From CAYSQW01 sp964433135 (GTDB taxonomy: Bacteria > Acidobacteriota > Aminicenantia > Aminicenantales > Aminicenantaceae): DNA of 64,000 nt. This document shows, piece by piece, positions 36,499 through 44,953 of this stretch. The notes beneath the pieces were generated by a model, which worked only from the letters and a program-made list of their open reading frames with translations, was not told where the DNA came from and ran no database searches. Position numbers and translations under genes: made by a program. Position 1 is the first letter of the stretch. Each line of letters begins with the position of its first letter. The stretch covers positions 53,144 to 117,143 of the forward strand of contig CAYSQW010000005.1 of assembly GCA_964433135.1 (NCBI GenBank), in the 5' to 3' direction.

Positions 36499-36825
36499 AT
36501 GAAAGAACTCACCAAAACCGAAGAGATCCTGCTGCTTTCGATCTGGCGGCTTGAAGGCGATGCTTACGGAGTTAAAATCCGTCAACATGTTTCAGAAGTA
36601 ACCCACAAGCAATTCACCTATGGAAATCTTTACAGCGCGCTCAAACAGTTGGCCGAGAAAAATTATATCGAAAAATGGCCGGGAGAAACCGTCCCCCAGC
36701 GCAGGGGTCGGCGCCGAATCTATTACCACCTGACGGCCGAAGGCATGAAAGCGTTGAAACAAGCCAGGGAGATGAACGTATCGCTCTGGAAAAATATTCC
36801 CGAATATGCCTTCGATAAGAAATAG
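36499..36825 (+). CDS. PadR-family transcriptional regulator
   Basis: 108 residues, the standard PadR size. It begins MKELTKTEEILLLSIWRLEGD, has YGVKIRQHVSEVT and FTYGNLYSALKQL (recognition helix region), then RRGRRRIYYHLTAEGMKALKQA, the wing and following helix. PadR proteins are wHTH repressors, often ligand-inducible. In Acidobacteriota and Aminicenantes such a gene usually sits directly before a FtsX/MacB-like permease with a permease-prefix domain. Here the permease gene starts six bases later and is broken, so this regulator has lost its normal target. Confidence 0.9.
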   Translation: MKELTKTEEILLLSIWRLEGDAYGVKIRQHVSEVTHKQFTYGNLYSALKQLAEKNYIEKWPGETVPQRRGRRRIYYHLTAEGMKALKQAREMNVSLWKNIPEYAFDKK

Positions 36826-36831
36826 GAATGC

Positions 36832-37783
36832 ATGAAAAGAACCAGAGAAGCGCCTCCGTCGCCGGCAAGCCGAATGCTGAAATTGATCTCCGAATATGAC
36901 GATCATTTTACCGTCGACGGTGATTTCGATGAGGAACATCATGATATCGTCCGGGAAAGAGGAACCGCTTCCGCCCGGCTCTGGTATTGGAATCAGTTTG
37001 TACGTTCCTTACCGTATATCATAAAAAACCGAATCTACTGGGAGTTTGTCATGTTAAAGAATTATGTGAAGATCACACTGCGCCACCTCGGGCGCTATAA
37101 GGCCTACTCATTCATCAATATCTCCGGACTCGCCATCGGGATGGCCTGCTGCATGCTGATTTTGCTTTGGGTGCAGGATGAACTGAGCTATGATAAATTT
37201 CATGAAAAAGCGGACGATATCTACCGTCTGACGACGGCGACACCGAACAGCGTCTGGGCGTCAAGCCCCTGGGCGCTCATGCCGACCTTGAAGCAAAATT
37301 TTCCCGAGATCATAAAAGGGACCTGGTATGGGGAGACCATCCGGCCGGTCAAATATCATGGGAAAGCCATCAATGAACAATGCGTTCTGATGAGTCCGGA
37401 TTTTTTCGAAATGTTCAGTTTCTCTTTCATCAGATGAGATCCCGAAACGGCATTCGCCGACTTGAATTCCGTGGTTGTCACCGAAAGAGCGGTCCAAAGA
37501 AATCGCCGTAAGGAAGGTTATGGGCGCATCCGCCGTCAAGATCGTGGAAGCTCTATCCAAGGAGTTTCTCATCCTGGTCGGGATCGCCAATATCATAGCC
37601 TGGCCGCTGGCGTACGTGTTGATGAATCATTGGATCCGGAGCTATGCCTATCATGCCCGAATCCAGACATGGATATTCATCGTTGCGGGAATCACGGCGT
37701 TTGCGATCGCTCTGTTCACGGTTATCTTCCATTCCATTAAAGCCGCTTCAAAAAACCCGGTGGAATCTTTGAAGTATGAATAG
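36832..37783 (+). pseudogene. FtsX/MacB-like ABC permease with large internal deletion and stop
   Basis: The first frame (201 aa) holds the permease prefix (PPSPASRMLKLISEYDDHF, then VDGDFDEEHHDIVRERG), the first transmembrane segment (INISGLAIGMACCMLILLWVQ) and the start of the MacB-like periplasmic domain, ending at TGA 37435-37437 after FSFIR. Sense continues past that stop as DPETAFADLNSVVVTE, then a shifted frame takes over at about 37475 with SKEIAVRKVMGASAVKIVEA and the final two helices, ending NPVESLKYE at 37783. Roughly 400-500 residues of periplasmic and membrane domain are missing at the junction near 37470-37490. It cannot be functional. The upstream PadR gene is intact. Confidence 0.85.
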
Positions 37784-38140
37784 GCCGACACCTCCAGCCG
37801 ACGTTCAAGGCCGAAAGACGGCTTGCTTTTCATGTTGTTCGAAAACATTTTCTTCCAGCCGTCGAAAAGAACAGACAATGTTAACAGGAACTCTGTCGCC
37901 GCTTCTTTTATCAATAGGATAGCCGACTCCCCCCATAACCCGGGGATTCTGAGCTATTGTCGAATCGTGCTGTTTTTCTAGTCTTTGACCTGGACGTTTT
38001 CGATGTGATAGGTTTTACTCAGCATGTTAAAGGGTGGTAATTACATAAAATTAAATCTTTTTCACATCATTCCATGCCGTCCGTCGATAAGTCACAAGGC
38101 GGCATGAATCATGAGGATTTTGATAGGATAAGGAGGAGAA
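37784..38140. other. Intergenic region with promoter
   Basis: About 360 bases. TTGACC (37985-37990) and TAGGTT (38009-38014, with an extended TGa) at 18-base spacing may be the promoter of the S9 peptidase gene. Nothing else was recognised. Confidence 0.35.
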
Positions 38141-40198
38141 ATGTTGTCCGGAAAAAAAGCGTGCCTCGTTGTTTGTTTAATTCTGTTGGCAGGCCAGATC
38201 ACCTATGTATCCGCGGTCGTAGGGCAAAAAGAGGAGACTCTCCCGCTCATGTCGGCCCGGAATACCCTACGCATCAATTCAGTGGGAAGCCCGGCGCTGT
38301 CGCCGGACGGGAAATGGGTGCTCTATACCCTGAGCGAACGGGATATGGAGGATAATGACTTGAAAAGGACCACCCATATCTGGCGGATCGCCGTGGACGG
38401 AACGCAAGCCAGACAGATGACTTGGGGAAAAGAAAGCTGTTCCTCTCCCCTGTGGACTCCCGACGGATCCAAACTGGCGTTCCTCAGCTCACGGGGGGAA
38501 GCCCCGGATAAGAAAGAAGAAACGGGAAAACAGGTATTCTTCATGCACGCGGACGGAGGAGAAGCATGGCAGGTGACGGAACACAAGAGCGGCATAAACT
38601 CCTTTGACATATCTCCTGGGGGAGAGCGCCTGCTCTTTTTGGCTGCAGATCCGCTCAGTGAGGAGCAAGAGAAAAAGAAAAAAATAAAAGACGACGCCGT
38701 TGAAGTGGACAAAGAGTTCCGCATGACGCATCTCTGGGTATTTGATATCAAAAAGCGCGAGGAAAAGCGCTTAACATCCGGGGCATTCACCGTCTCCGAT
38801 CCCCGGTGGTCGCCGGATGGGGGAAAAATCGCCATCGTGACCAGACCCAATCCCAAGGTGGATGGGAGCTGGAACTCGGATATCCACATTGTAGATGCGG
38901 GAACGGGAGAGGTCCGAAAGCTTTATGAAAATCCCGGGCCGGATTCCGGTCCTCGCTGGTCCCCCGACGGAAAGAGGATAGCCTTTGCATCCCACCCCTA
39001 TGGCGGCACCTCCACCTGGTACCGAAAGCTCTACCTGATCGCTTCGGAAGGCGGAGAGCCCCGTGTCCTGCTTAAAGACTTCGACAGGGATTTGGGAGAC
39101 CTCATCTGGGCCCCGGACGGAAAGAATATCTTCTGGGGAACCGGGGATAAAACGACCAGCGGCCTCTTTTCGGTGGATATAGAGACCGGACAGGTGGATG
39201 CCCACGATCCCCCCAGAGGTTCAAACAGCCAGTGGCGCTTGGGAAAAGACGGGACGAGATGGATCTGGATTCACTCGAATCCCGTTCAGCCCGGTGAGCT
39301 CTACACCATGGATCATGACCGGATAAAAGCGGTCGCCCTGACGGACGCCAACTCCTGGATCCGCAGGGAGAAAATCCGGTTCGGGAAGGCAAAGACAATA
39401 CGGTGGAAAAACTCGGATGGCCAGTGGATCGAAGGCGTGCTGACGCTGCCTGTGGACTACCGGGAGGGAAAGCTTTATCCGCTTATTCTCAATCCCCACG
39501 GAGGACCGAGCGGTGCAAGGATAGAAGGCTTCAGCGCCTCCAACCAATTCTTCGCCTCCAACGGTTTCATGGTGCTTCAGCCGAACTTCAGAGGAAGCTC
39601 CAATTATGGACAGGATTTCCTGAATTCCAATCGGAATCAGTGGGGCTTCCGTGACTACGACGACTGCATGACGGGGGTGGATTACTGCATTTCAGAGGGA
39701 TGGGCGAATCCGGACAAACTCATCTGCTACGGCTGGAGCTACGGGGGCTACATGAGCTTCTGGATCGCCACCCAGACCGACCGGTTCAAGGCGGTTTCTC
39801 CCGGAGCGGGCCTGCCCGACCTCTACAGCATGTACAGCACCACGGATATCCCCGGCTACCTGGGATGGTTTTTCGGGACGCCCTGGGATAACGAGGATAC
39901 GTACCGGAAACACTCCCCTATTCGGTACGTCAAGCAGGTGACGAGCCCCATTCTCATTCTCCACGGCGGCAACGACGCCAGGGTGCCGTATTCCCAGGCT
40001 GTCGAGTTTTATCAGGCGCTGCGTGATTTGGACAAGGATGTGACCTTTGTCCGCTATCCAAGGGAGGGACACGGCATTTCGGAGCCCCGGCATCAGCTGG
40101 ACCGCATGCGCCGCTATCTCCGCTTTTTCACCAAACATACCGGCCTCGAGCCGGTTACGGAAAAGGAAGAGAGTTCATTGGAGGAATCGAAGAAATAG
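38141..40198 (+). CDS. Exported S9-family (acylaminoacyl/dipeptidyl) peptidase
   Basis: 685 residues with an N-terminal signal (KACLVVCLILLAGQITYVSA). The N-terminal half is a WD40/TolB-like beta propeller (SPALSPDGKWVLYTLS, PLWTPDGSKLAFLSS, PRWSPDGKRIAFAS), the C-terminal half the alpha/beta hydrolase. Catalytic Ser533 is in CYGWSYGGYMSFW, Asp612 in HGGNDARVPYSQA, His644 in REGHGISEPRHQ. It should cut short peptides, often after Pro or N-acylated residues. RBS AAGGAGGAG. Single gene. Confidence 0.92.
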   Translation: MLSGKKACLVVCLILLAGQITYVSAVVGQKEETLPLMSARNTLRINSVGSPALSPDGKWVLYTLSERDMEDNDLKRTTHIWRIAVDGTQARQMTWGKESCSSPLWTPDGSKLAFLSSRGEAPDKKEETGKQVFFMHADGGEAWQVTEHKSGINSFDISPGGERLLFLAADPLSEEQEKKKKIKDDAVEVDKEFRMTHLWVFDIKKREEKRLTSGAFTVSDPRWSPDGGKIAIVTRPNPKVDGSWNSDIHIVDAGTGEVRKLYENPGPDSGPRWSPDGKRIAFASHPYGGTSTWYRKLYLIASEGGEPRVLLKDFDRDLGDLIWAPDGKNIFWGTGDKTTSGLFSVDIETGQVDAHDPPRGSNSQWRLGKDGTRWIWIHSNPVQPGELYTMDHDRIKAVALTDANSWIRREKIRFGKAKTIRWKNSDGQWIEGVLTLPVDYREGKLYPLILNPHGGPSGARIEGFSASNQFFASNGFMVLQPNFRGSSNYGQDFLNSNRNQWGFRDYDDCMTGVDYCISEGWANPDKLICYGWSYGGYMSFWIATQTDRFKAVSPGAGLPDLYSMYSTTDIPGYLGWFFGTPWDNEDTYRKHSPIRYVKQVTSPILILHGGNDARVPYSQAVEFYQALRDLDKDVTFVRYPREGHGISEPRHQLDRMRRYLRFFTKHTGLEPVTEKEESSLEESKK

Positions 40199-40311
40199 CT
40201 TTCCCCGCTTGCGGCGGTGAAAAGTGGTCACAAAGGCCTTCCCTTTGGAGACTATTGGACGGATTATGGATTCTCTCGAAGTGGATTTTCAAGAAACATT
40301 TAAAAAGGGAT

Positions 40312-40388
<77 letters not shown>

Positions 40389-40400
40389 GCACCGTCGCTT

Positions 40401-40428
40401 ATTATAGCATCAAGGCGCGAATTGTCAA
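40401..40428 (-). promoter_or_regulatory. Perfect sigma-70 promoter for tRNA-fMet
   Basis: On the minus strand TTGACA (40428-40423) and TATAAT (40406-40401) with a 16-base spacer. Transcription would begin about six bases before the mature tRNA 5' end. Confidence 0.75.
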
Positions 40429-40624
40429 CGCCGATTTCCCGCTTTACCGATATTTTTCGCTAACTCCATTGAAAACAGCATAATATCTATCTCTCCGTTC
40501 CTTCATGCGTCACAAATCGCTCCATCACTTATCATCCGTTCAAAGCGAAGCACTTTTTTCTTCGCCCGAACGCATATTGTATTCTCAACCTCCCGGGAGT
40601 AAAATAATTTTTAAGAAATAATTC

Positions 40625-40654
40625 TTGACATCGCCTAAATTCAGTAAATATAAT
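40625..40654 (+). promoter_or_regulatory. Perfect sigma-70 promoter of nuoJKLMN
   Basis: TTGACA at 40625-40630 and TATAAT at 40649-40654, 18-base spacer. The start codon of nuoJ is at 40667, so the leader is at most a few bases, and no ribosome binding site precedes it. Confidence 0.7.
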
Positions 40655-40666
40655 GAAAAACTCAAA

Positions 40667-41155
40667 ATGGCTCATATCCTTTTTTTCCTATTGGCGATTC
40701 TCTGCATTGGAGCGATTGCGGGATTCATCCTTTCCAGGAACCAAGCTTACAGCGCACTTTTCGTCATTCTGGCATTCGTGTGCACGGCCGGGCTTTTCGC
40801 CATGGCCGACGCTCCCTTCGTCGCCGTCGTCCAGATCATCATTTATGCGGGCGCCATCATGGTTCTGTTTATTTTCGTCATCATGATGATCGATATCAAA
40901 AAGGGTCTCTCTCCGGAAAAGAAACGCTGGATCACCGCCGCCTCCGTCGTCTTGGGGCTCATTCTGTTGCTTGAACTCCTTTTCGCGGTAAAAAAACTTC
41001 CGGTCGGCGCGACCGCAGACTCTTTGGGAACTCCTTCCCGGCTGGGTGAAGTTCTTTTCACCAAATACCTCTATCCCTTCGAAATCACATCCGTTTTGAT
41101 TATCGCCGCTCTGGTCGGAGCCATGGTTCTTATGAAAAAGCAGGAAAACGAATGA
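40667..41155 (+). CDS. nuoJ: NADH-quinone oxidoreductase subunit J
   Basis: 162 residues, five membrane segments, matching NuoJ: FFLLAILCIGAIAGFILSRN, then YSALFVILAFVCTAGL and the conserved AVVQIIIYAGAIMVLFIFVIMMI (the pi-bulge helix that helps couple quinone reduction to proton pumping). Start set at the ATG at 40667 because a perfect promoter ends just upstream; there is no Shine-Dalgarno sequence, so initiation is probably leaderless. Its stop overlaps the nuoK start (ATGA). It is the first gene of a nuoJKLMN operon with no nuoA-I nearby. Confidence 0.93.
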   Translation: MAHILFFLLAILCIGAIAGFILSRNQAYSALFVILAFVCTAGLFAMADAPFVAVVQIIIYAGAIMVLFIFVIMMIDIKKGLSPEKKRWITAASVVLGLILLLELLFAVKKLPVGATADSLGTPSRLGEVLFTKYLYPFEITSVLIIAALVGAMVLMKKQENE

Positions 41156-41454
41156 TACCGACACATTATTACTTCGTCCTCAGTATCATCCTTTTTTTCC
41201 TGGGCATCGTCGCTTTTTTTGTAAAAAAGGATCTGGTCACCATGTTTTTGGCGGTCGAGGTCATGCTCAATGCCGCAAATCTCGCCCTCGTCGCCTTCGC
41301 TCGCAGCGCCGCCGACGTAGACGGACAGATCATCATCTTTTTCATCATTACGGTTGCCGCCGCCGAAGCGGCTATCGGCTTGGCCATCATCCTGCATATC
41401 TATAGACGGAAAAAAACCATCAAGACCGAGGATATCAATTTATTGAAAGGATAA
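41152..41454 (+). CDS. nuoK: NADH-quinone oxidoreductase subunit K
   Basis: 100 residues, three helices. FLGIVAFFVKKDLVTMFLAVEVMLNAANLALVAF includes the conserved Glu (VEVMLN) needed for proton translocation, and VAAAEAAIGLAIIL carries the second. Its start overlaps nuoJ's stop, and nuoL begins directly after it. Confidence 0.96.
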   Translation: MIPTHYYFVLSIILFFLGIVAFFVKKDLVTMFLAVEVMLNAANLALVAFARSAADVDGQIIIFFIITVAAAEAAIGLAIILHIYRRKKTIKTEDINLLKG

Positions 41455-41455
41455 A

Positions 41456-43357
41456 ATGACGGAGTTTTTCTGGCTCGTTCCCTTCATCCCGGGCATCAGT
41501 GCTCTTCTTCTCATCATTTTCGGCCGAAAGCTGTCCCGTAAACTCATCGGGATTCAGGCCGCCGCAGCCGTTCTCGCCAGTTTCATCCTGTCTTTTCTGT
41601 CTTTCCTCGGTATGCGGCAGGCTGGTTCTGAAAACTTCCCCCTGATCAAAAACCTTTTCACCTGGATCAAATCCGGCGGTTTCAGGGCGGATATGGCCCT
41701 GCGCCTCGATCCCCTTTCCGCCGTAATGATCCTGGTCGTAAGCGGGGTCGGCTTCCTGATCCACGTCTATTCCATCGGCTACATGAAAGAAGACCGCTGC
41801 TACGCGCGCTTCTTCGCCCATTTGAATCTTTTCACTTTCGCCATGCTGATCCTGGTCATGGCCGACAACCTCGTTCTGATGTTCGTGGGCTGGGAAGGTG
41901 TGGGACTCTGTTCCTATCTGCTCATCGGTTTCTGGTTTGAAAAACCCACCGCTGCGTCCGCGGGCAAGAAAGCGTTCATCGTCAACCGCATCGGAGACGC
42001 AGGATTTCTGCTGGGTTTGCTGTTCATTCTGATCCACATCGGCAGTCCTCAATTCAGCGCCATCAACCAGGCCGTCACAGGAGGCGCCCTGTCTTCACAG
42101 ACAGCCACATTGATCGCCCTGCTGCTTTTCGTGGGGGCGGTTGGAAAATCCGCCCAGCTCCCGCTTTATATCTGGCTGCCGGATGCCATGGAAGGCCCCA
42201 CACCGGTCAGTGCCCTGATCCACGCCGCCACCATGGTTACCGCCGGTGTTTACATGGTCGCCCGTATGAGCGCTCTTTACGCTCTCTCGGGAACCGCGGC
42301 CGGAGTGGTCGCTCTTGTCGGCGCTTTGACGGCGATCTTCGCCGCCACCATGGCGCTCACACAGAACGACATCAAGCGGGTGCTGGCCTATTCCACCATA
42401 TCCCAGATCGGCTACATGTTCATCGGCTGCGGCGTGGGCGCCTATGCCGCCGGCATGTTTCATCTGTATACCCATGCCTTTTTCAAGAGCCTGCTGTTCC
42501 TGGCAGCGGGAAGCGTCATGCATGCCCTGTCCGGAGAACTCGACATGCGAAAAATGGGAGGGCTTCGGAAATACCTTCCTCTCACCTACCCCACGTTTCT
42601 CATCGGCGCGATCGCCATAGCGGGCGTTCCATTCCTGTCGGGATTTTTCTCAAAAGACGCCATCCTTACCAGTGCTTTCGCCCAAGGCCGTTATGTAATA
42701 TGGATACTGGGAATCGCAGGCGCCGTGATGACGGCCTTCTACATGTTCCGTTTGATATTTCTGACTTTCCACGGGCAGGAAAGGCTGGAGTCCAAGGCCA
42801 AGAAACATCTGCATGAATCTCCGTCGGTAATGACCGTTCCCTTAATCGCCCTGGCCTTTTTCTCGGTAACGGCGGGCTACGTAGGTCTGCCGGCGGTATT
42901 CGGCCGCAACCTGGATTGGTTCGGCGCTTTTCTTGCGCCCGTTACCGCTGCAGGACATGCGGTTCATATAAGCCTGGGAATGGAATGGATGCTGATCCTG
43001 ATTTCGGTTATCGCCGCTCTGTTGGGGATATTGATCGCCTACATGTTCTATATCCGCAACCCGCAAATCCCTCACAGATTGGTAGCATTGTTTCCCTGGG
43101 CTTACCGACTGTTGGTCAACAAGTATTATGTCGATGAAATATACGATACGATCATCGTCAATCCGATGGTCAAGGGATCCGAGTTGGTTTATGATCGGTT
43201 CGACCTCAAGGTGATAGACGGCGCCGTCAACGGAACCGCCTCTTCGGCCGGATGGTTGGGACATCTTCTGAGCCGTCTGCATACGGGATTGATTAAGGAT
43301 TACGCTCTGGTATTCCTGTTGGGAGCCGTGATCCTGCTGGGACTTCTTTTATTTTAG
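41456..43357 (+). CDS. nuoL: NADH-quinone oxidoreductase subunit L
   Basis: 633 residues, an antiporter-like proton pump subunit. Hallmarks are MLILVMADNLVLMFVGWEGVG, LCSYLLIGFWFEKP, KAFIVNRIGDAGFLLGL, GKSAQLPLYIWLPDAMEGPTPVSALIHAATMVTAG and YSTISQIGYM. The C-terminal ~100 residues (VNKYYVDEIYDTIIVNP) include the long lateral helix that lies along NuoM and NuoN. It starts two bases after nuoK. Confidence 0.96.
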   Translation: MTEFFWLVPFIPGISALLLIIFGRKLSRKLIGIQAAAAVLASFILSFLSFLGMRQAGSENFPLIKNLFTWIKSGGFRADMALRLDPLSAVMILVVSGVGFLIHVYSIGYMKEDRCYARFFAHLNLFTFAMLILVMADNLVLMFVGWEGVGLCSYLLIGFWFEKPTAASAGKKAFIVNRIGDAGFLLGLLFILIHIGSPQFSAINQAVTGGALSSQTATLIALLLFVGAVGKSAQLPLYIWLPDAMEGPTPVSALIHAATMVTAGVYMVARMSALYALSGTAAGVVALVGALTAIFAATMALTQNDIKRVLAYSTISQIGYMFIGCGVGAYAAGMFHLYTHAFFKSLLFLAAGSVMHALSGELDMRKMGGLRKYLPLTYPTFLIGAIAIAGVPFLSGFFSKDAILTSAFAQGRYVIWILGIAGAVMTAFYMFRLIFLTFHGQERLESKAKKHLHESPSVMTVPLIALAFFSVTAGYVGLPAVFGRNLDWFGAFLAPVTAAGHAVHISLGMEWMLILISVIAALLGILIAYMFYIRNPQIPHRLVALFPWAYRLLVNKYYVDEIYDTIIVNPMVKGSELVYDRFDLKVIDGAVNGTASSAGWLGHLLSRLHTGLIKDYALVFLLGAVILLGLLLF

Positions 43358-43363
43358 AATAAA

Positions 43364-44953
43364 ATGAATATACCGATATTGAGCATCGTCACGTTTTTGC
43401 CTTTGGCGGCGACCGTGCTGTTTGTCTTCATCCCTCGGAAGATGACGTCGCTGTTGAAGATCCTGGCACTGAGTTTCGCCCTGCTGGCGTTTATCCTCTC
43501 TCTGCTGCTGTTCTTCAACTTCGATGACGCCGCCGCCGGCCCACAGTTCGTCGAACAGAAGGCCTGGCTTGGATACGGGCTCGACTACCATCTGGGAATC
43601 GACGGCATCAGCCTTTTCCTGATCCTGCTCACCACATTTCTAATGCCGCTGGCTCTGCTCGCTTCCTGGTCGGCGGTCAAGGATAATGTGAAGGAGTACC
43701 TTATCTTCATGCTGCTTCTCGAGACCGGGATCATCGGCGTATTCGCCGCTTTGAATCTATTCCTCTTCTATGTTTTCTGGGAAGTCATGCTGATTCCGAT
43801 GTATTTCCTGATCGGTATCTGGGGAGGCAAGCGGCGGGTATACGCCACCATGAAGTTCGTGCTTTTCACCATGCTGGGAAGCCTTCTCATGCTGGTCGCC
43901 ATCTTCTTCCTTCACTCCATCTACTTCAAGGCCGCGGGCGTTTATTCGCTCAATATCTTCGACCTGCATAAAATGATCCTCAATCCCCAGATCCAGATGT
44001 GGCTGTTTGCGGCCTTTGCCTTGGCATTCGCCATCAAAGTCCCGATGTTTCCCTTTCATACATGGCTTCCCGATGCGCACGTCCAAGCGCCGACCGCCGG
44101 ATCCGTGATTCTGGCTGCGGTATTGTTGAAGATGGGGGCTTACGGTTTCCTCCGTTTCGCGCTGCCGCTGTTCCCCGATGCAGCACAAAAGTTCCTTCCT
44201 TGGCTGGGGATCTTGGCATTGATCGGTATCATTTACGGCGGATTGATGGCGTTGATCCAAAAAGACATTAAAAGCCTTGTGGCATATTCCAGCATCAGCC
44301 ATATGGGACTGATCATGCTGGCCGTTTTCGCGCTTAATTTCGAAGCACTCGAAGGAGCCATCTACCAGATGCTCAATCACGGGTTGAGCACCGGAGCCCT
44401 GTTCCTCTGCGTCGGCATTCTGTACGAACGGTCCCACACCCGTCTGATCAAAGATTACGGCGGGGTCAGCAGGAAGATGCCCGTGTTCGCGGCCCTCTTC
44501 ATGGTCTGTATGCTGTCGTCTGTGGGACTTCCCGGATTGAACGGATTCGTCGGCGAAATCCTCTGCCTGTTCGGTATTTTCCAGTCGAACCATCTTTTTG
44601 CCATCCTGGCCGTTTCGACGATTATCCTGGCCGCCGCTTATCTGCTCTGGATGTATCAACGGGTTATGCACGGCCCGATCACAAACGATAAGGTCAGGTC
44701 TTTGGCGCCTATCCGCAAGCGCGAACTGGCTTACCTGCTTCCTATCATCGTCATGATGTTCTGGATGGGGATCTTTCCCCAAACCTTCCTGCGAAAAATG
44801 GACACATCGGTCACGAATCTCCTCGATCAGATTCACCGCAAACAAGCTGTTTTCGCTCAAAGAGATATCCGAAAAACCGAGCTGATGGACTCCGTTTCGG
44901 AGAGATCCTTGGAAAAGGACATCCTGAACGAGCAGGAGGTGGGTCATGACTGA
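43364..44953 (+). CDS. nuoM: NADH-quinone oxidoreductase subunit M
   Basis: 529 residues. Antiporter-like subunit with YGLDYHLGIDGISLFLILL, FYVFWEVMLIPMYFLIGIWGG, KVPMFPFHTWLPDAHVQAPTAGSVILAAVLLKMG and KSLVAYSSISHMGL, each with conserved Glu/Lys of the proton channel. The C-terminal ~35 residues are charged and longer than usual. The nuoN start overlaps its last codons. Confidence 0.96.
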   Translation: MNIPILSIVTFLPLAATVLFVFIPRKMTSLLKILALSFALLAFILSLLLFFNFDDAAAGPQFVEQKAWLGYGLDYHLGIDGISLFLILLTTFLMPLALLASWSAVKDNVKEYLIFMLLLETGIIGVFAALNLFLFYVFWEVMLIPMYFLIGIWGGKRRVYATMKFVLFTMLGSLLMLVAIFFLHSIYFKAAGVYSLNIFDLHKMILNPQIQMWLFAAFALAFAIKVPMFPFHTWLPDAHVQAPTAGSVILAAVLLKMGAYGFLRFALPLFPDAAQKFLPWLGILALIGIIYGGLMALIQKDIKSLVAYSSISHMGLIMLAVFALNFEALEGAIYQMLNHGLSTGALFLCVGILYERSHTRLIKDYGGVSRKMPVFAALFMVCMLSSVGLPGLNGFVGEILCLFGIFQSNHLFAILAVSTIILAAAYLLWMYQRVMHGPITNDKVRSLAPIRKRELAYLLPIIVMMFWMGIFPQTFLRKMDTSVTNLLDQIHRKQAVFAQRDIRKTELMDSVSERSLEKDILNEQEVGHD

